From NCBI GenBank assembly GCA_003550325.1, contig QKWP01000851.1, positions 125,299-189,298 on the forward strand: a stretch of 64,000 nucleotides of DNA, written 5' to 3'. Each line of letters opens with the position of its first letter. Position 1 is the stretch's first letter. Made by a program: the position numbers and the translations under genes. Below, piece after piece: positions 12,301 to 22,477 of the stretch. The DNA comes from Gigaspora rosea (taxonomy: Eukaryota > Glomeromycota > Glomeromycetes > Diversisporales > Gigasporaceae). Under the pieces are notes generated by a model, which searched no databases, was not told where the DNA came from, and was given only the letters and a program-made list of their open reading frames with translations.

Positions 12301-12651
12301 ATAAAATTTTAGTAGTTTTTCATCAAATAATAAATGCACACAATATCAATAAGATCCTACTTATCTAGTACTTATCTGCGTGATCTGTATATGCCATCTC
12401 TTTCTTGTCAAAGTACAGTACTGTAGTTCTAGTTAGTATCTTCGATCATCTTTAGCTTAATAATTCATGATCTAATTGGCTGTTTATCATGTTAGTGCAA
12501 TCGACAAACTGAGAACGTATATATTTTGATCATCGGATATCAGATATAGCAGGTTATTAGTTATGAATTAGAATGGACCTGGTGGACTGATTTTTGACCG
12601 ATTATAGCAGGATATCGGTTTTGACAGGATTGGTTCGGGGAGGGCCGACAG
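9387..12651 (+). mobile_element. pogo/Tigger-like DNA transposon
   Basis: TIRs TGGTCGGCCCTCCCAAAACC and, reverse-complemented, CTGTCGGCCCTCCCCGAACC, with flanking TA dinucleotides (9385-9386, 12652-12653). Length 3265 bp. It contains one broken transposase gene on the plus strand and long non-coding subterminal regions (9390-10500 and 12193-12650) with no second gene. TA target and a CENP-B/DDE transposase place it in the pogo group. Confidence 0.85.
10509..12192 (+). pseudogene. pogo-like transposase (CENP-B HTH + DDE), broken
   Basis: The region encodes a Tigger-type transposase in pieces. The N-terminal HTH-like part (10546-10708, VQRKMIYNHYQKNPHL) is interrupted by stops. 10709-11245 holds the Tc5-type HTH (WLQAFQERHNF) and the start of the DDE domain. 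A shift at the A-run 11230-11238 moves the frame, and 11295-11591 carries LILDNAFSH and QPMDAGIIASFK (second and third catalytic Asp). A plausible intron lies at 11580-11649 (GT-AG), after which QPIKWTEIA is followed by TAG at 11674 where a Trp is usual. Coding then runs to TGA at 12192. The first catalytic Asp is Asn in the NMNETGLFY motif (residue 117 of the 10709 frame), so even without the breaks the enzyme would lack its triad. No activity is expected. Confidence 0.85.
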
Positions 12652-12896
12652 TATAGTAAACTTTATAATTTATTTCTCAATCAGAAATTATCAGGCCACT
12701 TGCTTGTCTTTTATGTTCATTCAATTTCTCTTTGGGAAGTTTCAGAATTTTGCAATTTCTAATTATAATTCTACTTGGCATTAAGTTCTCTAGCTAAAAT
12801 TCTAAAATTATATGTATCTCAAAAATATTAACTAATAAAAAGGGATAATGTAAACTACTGAATAGAATTGGTCTCACCTAACTAAGATATCATTGG

Positions 12897-13112
12897 AAAT
12901 TTTATATAAGATATATATTGATTACTAACGGGTAAGATATATATCGATACTAAATACTCCTGCTGATTTCTATCGATAGTGATAGTAATTGATATATATC
13001 TGATTATCCGATTTCTATCGATTACTATCACTATTGATAGAAATCAGCAGGGTATTTAGTATCAATATATATCTTACCCGATTAGTAATCGATATATATC
13101 TATATATAAAAT
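12897..13112. repeat. Large hairpin / palindromic element
   Basis: Arms of roughly 100 bp centred near 13005 are near-perfect complements, built on GATATATATCGATTAC and CTGCTGATTTCTATCGATAG. Non-coding, rich in TATATATC. Similar TATATC motifs recur at 15120-15200 and 16120-16210 around the next foldback element. Confidence 0.7.
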
Positions 13113-13407
13113 TTGCTGATGATATAGATATTAATCAATATATATCTGATATAATATTAATTAATAATTATTATATTCACATAATCATACTTTTTGCAAA
13201 TTTTTAAATGTTTTACAGATTTTTACAAGTTTTCGCAAGTTTTCACAATTTAATATAAAATTTTATTTTTTTATTTATTATTATTATATAATAATTTAAA
13301 TTATTATACAATATTTGCAAGTTTTTGCAATTTAATATAAAATTTTATTTTATTTATTTATTATTATTATATATTATATTTTAAATATGGGCATTATTTT
13401 ATGGCGA
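13113..13407. other. Low-complexity AT tract
   Basis: Repeated TTTGCAAGTTTTTGCAA and TTTATTATTATTAT blocks. No gene. Confidence 0.6.
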
Positions 13408-13666
13408 TGGGTCGCCATAGTGACCCTATATGAATAGCCAATCAAAATTGAGCATGTGACTATATAATATGTTGCTTATTATTATTTGATAAATATTTCC
13501 TACAAACTTTCTAACTTTATAATAAAAAAATACAAAAGAAAATTTTCTAACCCTAAATATGATTNCTACAAACTTTCTAACTTTATAATAAAAAAATACA
13601 AAAGAAAATTTCCTAACCCTAAATATGATTAGCTGCTATATATAGAGTCGCCATGGCGATGGGTAT
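13408..13666. mobile_element. MITE-like element with internal 65-bp duplication and one N
   Basis: Ends carry inverted GTCGCCATAGTGACCCTATA and ATAGAGTCGCCATGGCG motifs. Inside, 13500-13564 and 13566-13630 are the same 65 bp with one difference, joined by a single N at 13565. That pattern is typical of a scaffold join whose overlap was not merged, so the duplication may be artificial. Confidence 0.6.
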
Positions 13667-13796
13667 CTATTTATAATTTACCTTTAAATATTACATATTT
13701 TATTATATATTATTATAAAAAACAACAAAAAAAATAAACCCAAAAAAAAACGAAACAAAAAAAAAATAAAAAAATAAAAACAAAAAAAATAAACTA

Positions 13797-13981
13797 CAGT
13801 CTAACCCCGCTATAGTCACACTGTTTGGCAGAAACTTGATATAACTATAGCGAGAGAAATATAATAATAGTCACATTATGTGATTATAGCGAGAGTTAAT
13901 TTTATATTACTGCAAATGATTGGTATATAAATTTCAAGTAAATGTGACTATTTCAGATGTGACTATTGCGGGGTTAGACTG
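13797..13981. mobile_element. pogo-type MITE, 185 bp
   Basis: TIRs CAGTCTAACCCCGCTATAGT and, reverse-complemented, CAGTCTAACCCCGCAATAGT, with TA on both sides (13795-13796, 13982-13983). Non-coding. TIR style matches the elements at 16216 and 19785 (CAGTC followed by a CTATA core). Confidence 0.85.
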
Positions 13982-13989
13982 TATTATAT

Positions 13990-15200
13990 TCCTTACATTT
14001 GCTAATATTCACTTATATTCACTTATATTTGCTTATATTCCTTATATTTGCTATTTCTTGCAAAGTGCCAAAAAAGTTAGAATAGGTATTCTTGTAAAGA
14101 GCCAGAAAAGTTAGGTCATTTTCTTGCAAAGTTTCAAAAGTAAGGAATAAATAAAATAAAATAAAATTAAAAAAATAAGTAAAAAAAAAAGAAACTAACA
14201 AAAAACAAAAATGTAAGCAAACTAAATAAAAAAATAAATGAAGCTCCAAATCTCTATTTCCCTGAATGTGGTCTTGCAATCCAGAAATTGTCAAAGGTTT
14301 TTGCAAAGTACCAGAATAAAATAAATTAATAAAAATAAAACAAAAAACAAAAACAAAAAACATGAAATGAAAAAATAAATAAAGCAAAACCTTGCAAAAA
14401 CTTGCGAAAACTTGTGTCTTGAATTTTGAAATTGCTGAAGAAATTAGTTATATGTTCTTGCAAAGTGTCGAAAGGCTGCGCAAGTGCCTAAAAGTCGTTG
14501 GATTACTTGCAAAATGCCAGTGGTAAAGTGTAAAAATAAAATAAAAAAAAATTAAAAAATAAAAAAAAATAAAAATAAAAAAAAACAAAATGTAACTAAA
14601 AAAAATAAAACCAAACCAAAAAAAAACAAAAGGAAAATGAAAAAACAATGTGAAATTGATAGAAGTTATAATTATAAACAAAAAAATAAACAATAACTAA
14701 TCTGATCTTGTAGTACAATCACGAAAATTATCGAAACATTTCGAAAATATTAGTCAAACGTGTCCTTGATATGATTCAGGCTACAGATCGTCCTAAAATA
14801 TTTTGAAAGTATTCGAAATATTAAAAAGAAAAAAGAAAAAGAAAAAAAAGAGAGAAAAAAAAGTGAGAAAGGAGTAAAAGGGAGAGAGGGATAAAATGGA
14901 GAGGGGGTAAAAATTTTTCAAAATGGCTTTTTTTTTTTTTTTTTAAGTTTTTTTTTTTATTTTGTAGTATATATTTTTATGATCTAGAATACATTACAGA
15001 TTAGATGGGCATAGGAAATTTTTTAAAAATTTTTTAAAAATTTTTTTTATTTTTTTATTTTTTTTTTTTACCCAGTAATTTGGGTTGAAATTTTTGTGAT
15101 GGGTATGTAATTGTTAAAGATCTGTTAATTGTTATATATCTTTTCAAATAATTATGATTATAATCGATTTATAGATATCTAACGATTTAATATAAAAAAT
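13990..15200. repeat. Low-complexity region
   Basis: 13990-14520 has recurring CTTGCAAAGTGCC-like words between A-rich blocks. 14540-14700 is AAAAATAAAA-type sequence, 14820-14920 is purine-rich (GAGAGAAAAA), and 14930-15070 is poly(T)-rich. The long minus-strand open frames here are Phe/Leu-rich readings of these tracts, not genes. Confidence 0.7.
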
Positions 15201-15213
15201 GATATATTGATTA

Positions 15214-16115
15214 GGGGGCTTCCAGAAATTACGTAATATTTTGTTACTAATAAAGTTCAAAATTTTACCCTACCCACCCACACCTGATACTCTATTAGCC
15301 AATCAAATTTTATATTTTTTAAAATTTATTCATATGTTTTAATTTATGAAATTGATAATAACTATTTCTCTACTGGACCAATTTAGATGATTTAACTACC
15401 AAAATGTTTGTCTTACTGGGACGACTCTAACAAGTCCAAAATCGTTAAAATCAAATCACAGGGTCCCATGATCATTCAACTTTTGTGTAATTTTAATAGT
15501 GATTTTTTAGAATCACTAGTAAATTTCTTTAATATTGAATAACTTTTGATCCACCAGCCCATTTTGGATGATTTAACTACCAAAATGTTTGTCTCAGTGA
15601 GACGATTCTAACAAGCCCAAAATCGCTAAATTCTAATTACAGGATCCCAAGATCAATAAAGATTTGTATTTTAGACAAACAATAAAATCTTTATCTATCT
15701 TGGAATCCTGGATTTGAATTTAGCGATTTAGGGCTTGTTAGAATCGTCTCACTAAGACGAACATTTTGGTAGTTAAATCATCCAAAATGGGTCAGTGGAT
15801 CAAAAGTTACAATATTAAAGAAATTTACTTAGTGATTCTAAAAAATCACTATTATAATTACACAAAAGCTGAACGATCTTGGGATCCTGCGATTAGATTT
15901 TAACGATTTTGGGCTTGTTAGAATCGCCTAGTGAGACGAACATTTTGGTAGTTAAATCATCTAAATTGGTCCAGTAGATCAATAGTTATTAATAATTTTA
16001 TAATTTTATACTTTTGGCCAGAATTATAATAATTTGACCAGAATTATAATTATAACCTGATATTTTCGGGACCCCACCCACTCACCAAAAAATTACGTAA
16101 TTTCTGGAAGCCCCC
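15214..16115. mobile_element. 902-bp foldback element with repeated arms
   Basis: Ends read GGGGGCTTCCAGAAATTACG and its complement, with TTA on both sides (15211-15213, 16116-16118). The whole element is nearly palindromic around 15690. Each arm contains two direct copies of a ~170-bp unit (starting GATGATTTAACTACCAAAAT), so four units in all. Non-coding. The TTA duplication suits PIF/Harbinger. Confidence 0.8.
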
Positions 16116-16531
16116 TTATAGATATATATCAATTTTTATTCAATTAATTGATATATAGTGATATTTTATAATTGATATAAAACGATTAAGTGTTATATAT
16201 CGATTAATATCTATACAGTCGCCTCTCGCTATACCGAACGGGCCGTTCTAGGAATTTTTTGTTCGGTATAGATAAATTCGGTATATTACTTTTTTTTTTA
16301 TACCAAATATGTATAAAAGGTTCGTTATAAATAACTGACCAATAAAATTTATTCACGTGATTATATGTATCATTTAAGGAATCCCGACATATAGTTTTAA
16401 CGATTGCTTTTACTTACTAAATACCAAACGATTTAATATTTTATTATAAGTATAATAATAAATCCCTTAAAATTTTAACGTCATATACATAATCAAATGC
16501 TTACAATTTATAAGAAAACTATTTTAAAATT

Positions 16532-18105
16532 TTAGTTCATAAAGTAGCGGCCAAGTTCTACCTGCTTAAGATTCTTAATAAAACTTAGTCTAACTCTTCT
16601 ATGCAAACTTCTTAAAATCCTTACTTCATCTTCGACTTCACCAAATTCTGCTTCCTGCTCAAGCAAAAACCTTAAAATCATGTTCACAGCTTTTTCTGCT
16701 TCGTTGCTGCTAACTTTTTCTAATTCAATAACTTCACTATTAATAGGTTCATTTTTTTCTTCATTCTCATCAGTTACTGCCTTCAAAATTTCCTCATCCA
16801 TAATTCCACCTTCAATTTCATTATCCTCAATATGAACGTATTCATTAGCACTAAGAGAGTCGTCGATTGGCAGGTGAGTAATTAATAATCCAAGTTCATC
16901 TTCCAAGTTATACTCCTCCTGGTCAGTAATGATTGCATCTTGTTCATTTTCATTAATCTCAGGCGGAAGAATACCAGTTTTTTTTCAGCAATTCACAATT
17001 GTTTCAGACAATACCATTGACCATGCTTCTGCTGTGTTAAGCAATGCATTGTAAATATTATATTCTTCTAGCTTTTTCACACGACCATTTTGAAAATTAT
17101 CATAAGCTTCGATCCGATTTTGCACAAAAAGGCGCTTGTAATAGCATTTAAATGAATGAATAATTCCAAGATCACAGGGCTGGAGAATCGGTGTAGTATT
17201 TTTAGGTAGAAACTCAACACGCACATTAATTAATTCTTCTTGAGTTTCATCAAGAATGATATGTACGGGAGCATTATCAACTAAAAAAATAATATTTCGA
17301 TTTCTTTGTTTCATTTTATTATTTAGTTTGAGAAGAATTTTATTAAAAATATCAACTTGCATCCATGCTTTTTTATTAAAGAAATAGTATACGGGAAGAT
17401 TATCATAGTTGAGATTTCGCATAGGACGAGGTTTTTTAAATTGGTGAATAAAAGTAAGCTTCATTTTTTCAGTTCCTGCAGCATTTACAGCACACAAAAT
17501 AGTTACACGAGCTTTTTCTTTTTTGTGGCCAGAGATTTTGGAATGTGCCAAGGTTCTTGAAGGTTCCATCTTCCAAAAAAGACCTGTTTCGTCGCCATTC
17601 CAAATATCCTCAAGATCATAGGTAGAGAGCATTTGCTGTAAAGTAATACGATCATTGGCAATTGATTCAGCAGAAGGTGTGCTTGCTTTTTCACCTTGTT
17701 TTTTAAATTGGCGAAGCCTATTTCGTTTTTTAACCCACTTAACCAACCTTCTGATTGGTTAAAATTGTTAATATTTAATTTTTCAGCAAAAGAATTTGCC
17801 TTTAATTTGAGAATTGCACCGTCAATATCTTGATTTATAATCAATGCATTATTAACCCAAAGACTAAGTGCATTTTCTAACTTTGGCCATTTTGGACCTT
17901 GAAATTTCTTATTCTCCTGTTCTTCATCCAAAATAGCGAGCCAACGATCCTTTTCATTTAAAATATCGGTTACAGCTGATTTCCCAATACCATATTGTTT
18001 TGCTAATTCAACATTACTAATAAGTGGGTTTTTTTGTTTTTTTCTACAAAGGTCTTGCTTTTGTGCGGCAATAAGACTAATACGTTTGCGAACCAACATG
18101 GTCAA
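16532..18105 (-). pseudogene. pogo-like transposase, two breaks, catalytic triad kept
   Basis: Minus-strand transposase of about 520 residues. The start at 18105 gives MTMLVRKRISLIAAQKQ followed by an HTH (NVELAKQYGIGKSAVTDIL) and a Tc5-type region ending NQSEGWL. A frameshift near 17745 moves coding to the frame of 17746-16985, which holds IWNGDETGLFW, IIFLVDNAPVH and LQPCDLGIIHSFK, the three catalytic Asp motifs. The C-terminal coding is cut by TGA at 16985-16987, in the usual Cys-Trp position of CWKKTG, and continues in the same frame to 16532 as an acidic tail (EDNEIEGGIMDEE). The breaks are few, so the copy is younger than the one at 10509. Confidence 0.85.
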
Positions 18106-19494
18106 ATATAATTTTTGATTGGAAAAGTATTCAAAAAATTTTTTTAAAGCTATGAAATGATTTTTAGCAGTTTATGAAAGTTTTTTTCTTAAGATTAAAA
18201 AACTTTTTTATTTTTATATTGTTTAATCATGAAACACAAAATTCATGGCCATCTTGGGCAAGGGACACAAATGGAAAACTATTTGCGCTATATATCATAT
18301 TATTGGTTTGGGAAGTTTTTTGTTTTCTTTTTTTTTATTTTTTAGTTATTTTTTTTTTATTCTTTTAATTTTAATAATCTTTAATGGCTATCGTAAAGGT
18401 TCAGATAAAGTAGTAGAACCGGAACGCACCATGAAAAAATTTGATAAGGTAAAATCGAATTACATATCGATATCTTTTTTTTTTATATACTACTTTACTT
18501 TTTTTCATTTTACTTTAGTAGAATTCAGGCATGCAATCTGAGTAATTAATATGGCGTTGTCTTGCTTAAAGATAACACCTGTTTAAAGTTGCAACTTAAG
18601 GTGCTAGAGTTGCGCCAGAAATCACATTGAACTGAAATTAGCCCCTAAAATTAAATTTTTTTTACATGCATTAGTTAATAATTTTGGGCAGACACAACTT
18701 CAGACACAATGTCGAGCAAATGATAACTTTAAGGAAGACCATATCATAATTATTAGAATCACTCCTATTAGAGTCACATACCAATTATTTAAGCAGAAAA
18801 GAACATATTTAATCTAGAAAGGTCAGGTGGTATTTAAGTTAATTGAAATGGAAAGATTGATTTCTCAGAAAGGTATAACTCAAAAATTTAACTTTCAACC
18901 TTTTTTGGAAATTTATCAAAGGTTTAAATAAGTGTAATCAGGCATTTTCTTTGACTAAATTTTTGGGCTATCAATTATTGAAACATACATATCGATATAT
19001 GCACGTTGCTTTATGTGATCACTTTGCTCATTACCAAAAAAACCTGATACTAATATGAATATAATGTACAGTATAATTTACGACTTTTTAATTTTTAGTA
19101 CTGTATAAATGAGCTTTAACTAAATTGGTTATCGTGATTGTTAAAGCCTCAGTACATGAAATCGCATGCATATAGACATGAGGCTGAACGTAATGTGATG
19201 TAATATAGTACGTAGGTTCATGCAATGCTTTTCATTCAATGTTATACTCGTTAATTGATATAAATTTTAAGATTTATCAAATCTAGCCATATATGATGTT
19301 CACTATATAAAATGTTTTTATATATTTTGTATGCTATATGTACTGGCCCAACTAAGTTCGGATATGGTATATTAAATTTATTATAAAGTTCGGTATATCC
19401 AATGTAAATAAATATAGGCTATTTGTTCTGAACTTTTTAATTCGGTATAGCCAGAGTTCGGTATATCAAGGTTCGTTATAGCGAGAGGCGAATG
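18106..19494. other. Non-coding half of the pogo element
   Basis: T-rich leader (18120-18520) upstream of the transposase, then ~900 bp without coding. 18545-18700 has words (AAGATAACACC, TTAGCCCCTAAAATT) also seen in the MITE at 30358-30528, so a degraded MITE may sit inside. Confidence 0.4.
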
Positions 19495-19529
19495 TATATA
19501 AAATTTGCTAATAATAGATAATATTAGTA

Positions 19530-19625
19530 CATCTAAGATAGCACCTGACTAAAATTTCAACTTAATGCATGCATGTAGATAGAAGCTTAATTTTAGTTAA
19601 GTGTTACTTAAGATAGGGACTTTAG
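19530..19625. repeat. Short MITE-like hairpin
   Basis: CATCTAAGATAGCACCTGAC at the left pairs loosely with the right TTACTTAAGATAGGGACTTTAGAT; the middle carries ATGCATGCATG. Resembles the element at 30358-30528 in wording and is probably a shortened relative. Confidence 0.4.
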
Positions 19626-19784
19626 ATACAATAGTACTTTTTGTACCCAATCTCATTAACCTCACCTAACAATTTGATTCTGTGATAACTCCAACTGATT
19701 ACATAATCATATGAGGCACTCAAATTATTTTTTCGTTTTAACTTTGCTATTTTCAGATCATTATAAATCTTGTCATTATTTGTA

Positions 19785-21090
19785 CAGTCATCCCTCACTA
19801 TAGTCACCAAGTTGGTCGCGCCCTAATATGGTGATTATAGAAATGTGTGACTATAAATCTAAACCTCTATATAATTACAGTTATATTAAAAATTATAAAT
19901 GGTAATTATAAAAATTTTATTAAAAAAATATTTAAATTTTTATGAATTAAGGGAAGTGCAGTAAATTATGTAATTAGAGTTTACATAGGTCCTGACCCCC
20001 CAGTGATAGGACTATTGACCAATCAAATTTTATAATTTTTTAGAAAACTCAAAAACGTCTTTGACCTGAAAATAAGCTACTCCACAATTAACAAAAGTCA
20101 CTACATAGTAAAGTCTAAATTTTACTAAGCAAATCGATTAAAATCATATATGTAACCTTATTAAGCAGATCAAAATACACTTACCACAAAATTTTCATAA
20201 GTATTAGAAAATTTTTTATTAATTGACTTTTGGTTTTTATGTTCGACAGAAAAATTAAAATTTTTTAAAAAAATATATTCGCTACACAATTGACAAATGT
20301 CGCTACATAGTAAAGTTTAAATTTTACTAAGTAAATCGATTAAAGTCGATTATGTAACCTTATTCAGCAGATTAAAATACACTTACACAAAATTTTCAGA
20401 AGTATTTGAGAGTTTTTATTAATTAACTTTTGATTTTTACGTTCGACAGAAAATTAAAATTTTTTAAAAAAATATATTCGCCCCGCAATCAGCAAAAGTG
20501 CTACATAGTAAAGTCTAAATTTTACTAAGCAAATCGATTAAAATCGTATAAGAAAACTTATTCAGCAGATCAAATTACACTTACCACAAAATTTTCAGAA
20601 GTATTAGAGTATTTTTTATTAATTGACTTTTGATTTTTACATTTAACAGAAAAATTAAAATTTTTAAAAAAATATATTTGCCCCACAATTGACAAAAGTT
20701 ACTACATAGTAAAGTCTAAATTTTACTAAGCAAATCGATTAAAATCGATTTAGTAACCTTATTCAGCAGGTAAAAATACACTTACTACAAAATTTTCATA
20801 AGTATTAGAGAACTTTTTATTAATTGACTTTTGATTTTTATGTTTTTAAATTGTTATTAGTTTGCATTTTTGCCATAGATCTTTGTAGCCAATTAGACTA
20901 CTGTAATTGCTTGCGTTATGGTTTATTCTTACTAAAATTTTTAAAAAATCAAATTTTCATAGTGATAGTTATTATAAGCGATTTGTGACTATAATGAGGT
21001 TTTTTTACTATGTTTGAGTCTGTCACAAAAAATCAGGTGCTTAAATAGAGGTGTGACTATATGGGGTGTGACTATAGGGAGGTCTGACTG
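19785..21090. mobile_element. 1.3-kb non-autonomous pogo-type element
   Basis: TIRs CAGTCATCCCTCACTATAGT and, reverse-complemented, CAGTCAGACCTCCCTATAGT, with TA at 19783-19784 and 21091-21092. Inner repeats of GTGACTATA lie near both ends. No coding sequence; its interior is mainly the ~200-bp tandem array listed next. Confidence 0.8.
20080..20850. repeat. Tandem array, about 4 x 200 bp
   Basis: The word CTACATAGTAAAGTCTAAAT recurs at 20101, 20303, 20501 and 20702 (second copy TTTAAAT), each followed by AAATCGATTAAA and ATTGACTTTTG blocks. Period 198-202 bp. The array is wholly inside the transposon at 19785-21090. Confidence 0.85.
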
Positions 21091-21092
21091 TA

Positions 21093-21598
21093 CCTCTTTT
21101 ATTAAGTGCAAGGGCTATTTAGAAATTATGTAACATATAGCAAGGTTTGTAACTGTAACTTGATATAGAAACTATAATAATTCCAACATGAACTACATAA
21201 TATCAACTCTAACTATAAATTGAGATTATTAGAATTGCAAGCATACTTTGTATAAGAATTTTTACAATAATTCATAACAGGAATCAAGACAATTTTGATG
21301 CAAACTCAACATTAAAATGTATTACGTGTCGAGTAGGTTTGTAACTGAATTTTTTTATAGAAACTATGATAAAAATTATGATAATTTTAACAGAATAATA
21401 CTTTTTTTATTGTTACCAAAATGGTATACAAGCTATGTATTTTATATATTCGATAAAACTTTGCCAAAAACATTTAAGTACAATACCTTTATCAATAGAT
21501 TTAATAAAAGAATTTGATTGGTTTGTCTAATCAAATAACCAATCAAATTTTTTGTCGAATTTATTAAGTGATTTCTATAAGTAAGATGAGTGAATAAA
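21093..21598. other. No gene seen
   Basis: AT-rich spacer. The 66-codon open frame at 21317-21517 shows no recognisable motif. Confidence 0.4.
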
Positions 21599-21645
21599 AA
21601 GAGGGGTAATGTAAACCTCCAAATTAAATTGGTCTGGCCTAAAGG

Positions 21646-21815
21646 CTCAAATAAACTAGCTTTGGTTTAAATAAACCTGAATTGGTTCAGATAAACCAGA
21701 TTTGGGTTCAAATAGCCGATTAGGTTCAAATAAACCCAATTGGATTTAATGAGCCAAAATTAGATTCAAACGACCCTGTATTTGGTTTCACTTGAACCCA
21801 AATTAATTGGTCTTT
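21646..21815. repeat. Degenerate minisatellite
   Basis: Repeats of a ~20-bp word like TTGGTTCAAATAAACCAGA, with drifting spacing. Just upstream (21600-21640) is a third copy of the GGTTTACATTAC-type end seen at 9310 and 12838. Confidence 0.6.
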
Positions 21816-22475
21816 TTTTATTTTTTAAAATTTTTGTATTCAAAGTCATCTATTCTCATTTTAGAAATTTACATAACTGAAAAAACTTGCTTTATGCAAG
21901 TTTGTAAAGCTAGGCCTTTTAGTTAATTTTTAAGTAACTTCATTCCTATTTAACTGTTACTGAAAATTAAACAAGTCAATCACAACACAGTATCTCTTAA
22001 ACCATATATTTTAGCATACATATTTGTAAGCTAAAATTTTTAAAAAAAAATTAAGCTCAAAAAAAATTTTTTTAATAAAACCTCTATTCTAATTGTTATA
22101 GTAACTTCCATAAACTTAAGTTATATAGCACACTTCATAGTCATAGTGTGGATTACTTCATATGGCCTAAACATCAAGTAAAACTTTAGCTAATGCCCAT
22201 GAAGTATGCTTTGCAAACCAAATTTTGGGCTGCCATATCTCTATGGCATTGTCTCAAAAACTAATTATATAAAGTTGTTATGAAGTATCTATAATCAACT
22301 TTAACAATTTATTATGAAAGAAACCTGTGTATGAAAATTGAAAAGAATTTTGATAAGTGTTATGTGCAGGTTACTTTTTTAGTATTAAATTTGGTCATCA
22401 AAGTCCTATTATAATCCACATTAGAAAACTAATTTTTTAAAATTTTAAAAGAAATTTTATGAGATAGGAATTATA
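21816..22475. other. No gene seen
   Basis: AT-rich. The stretch near 21990-22040 and an inverted, diverged counterpart at 24245-24310 (TTTTAGCATACA words) flank the Tc1 element, so that element may sit inside an older repeat. Confidence 0.35.
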
Positions 22476-22477
22476 TA

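Larger units (their letters stand above)
9310..12883. mobile_element. Outer repeat interrupted by the pogo-like element
   Basis: The left flank (9310-9353) carries GGTGAGACCAATTTAATTAG then TTTACATTACATTCC, and the right flank (12838-12883) carries the inverse. They look like the two TIRs of a short element split by the pogo element. A third copy of this end lies at about 21600-21640. Confidence 0.5.
16216..19494 (-). mobile_element. pogo/Tigger-like DNA transposon, second family
   Basis: TIRs CAGTCGCCTCTCGCTATACC and, reverse-complemented, CATTCGCCTCTCGCTATAAC, bounded by TA (16214-16215, 19495-19496). Length 3279 bp. Transposase lies on the minus strand. The sub-terminal TTCGGTATA motif is repeated near both ends (e.g. 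16261, 19440-19475), as transposase-binding repeats often are. Confidence 0.85.

Noticed and set aside
14019-14693. Two long minus-strand open frames rich in Phe and Leu
   Set aside because: They are readings of A/T homopolymer-rich low-complexity sequence; no motif, no conserved composition.
18174-18541. Plus-strand frames of 64 and 98 codons
   Set aside because: Hydrophobic readings of a T-rich leader inside the pogo element.
20080-20850. CRISPR-like array
   Set aside because: Units are ~200 bp and repeat along their whole length; no short repeat-spacer pattern.
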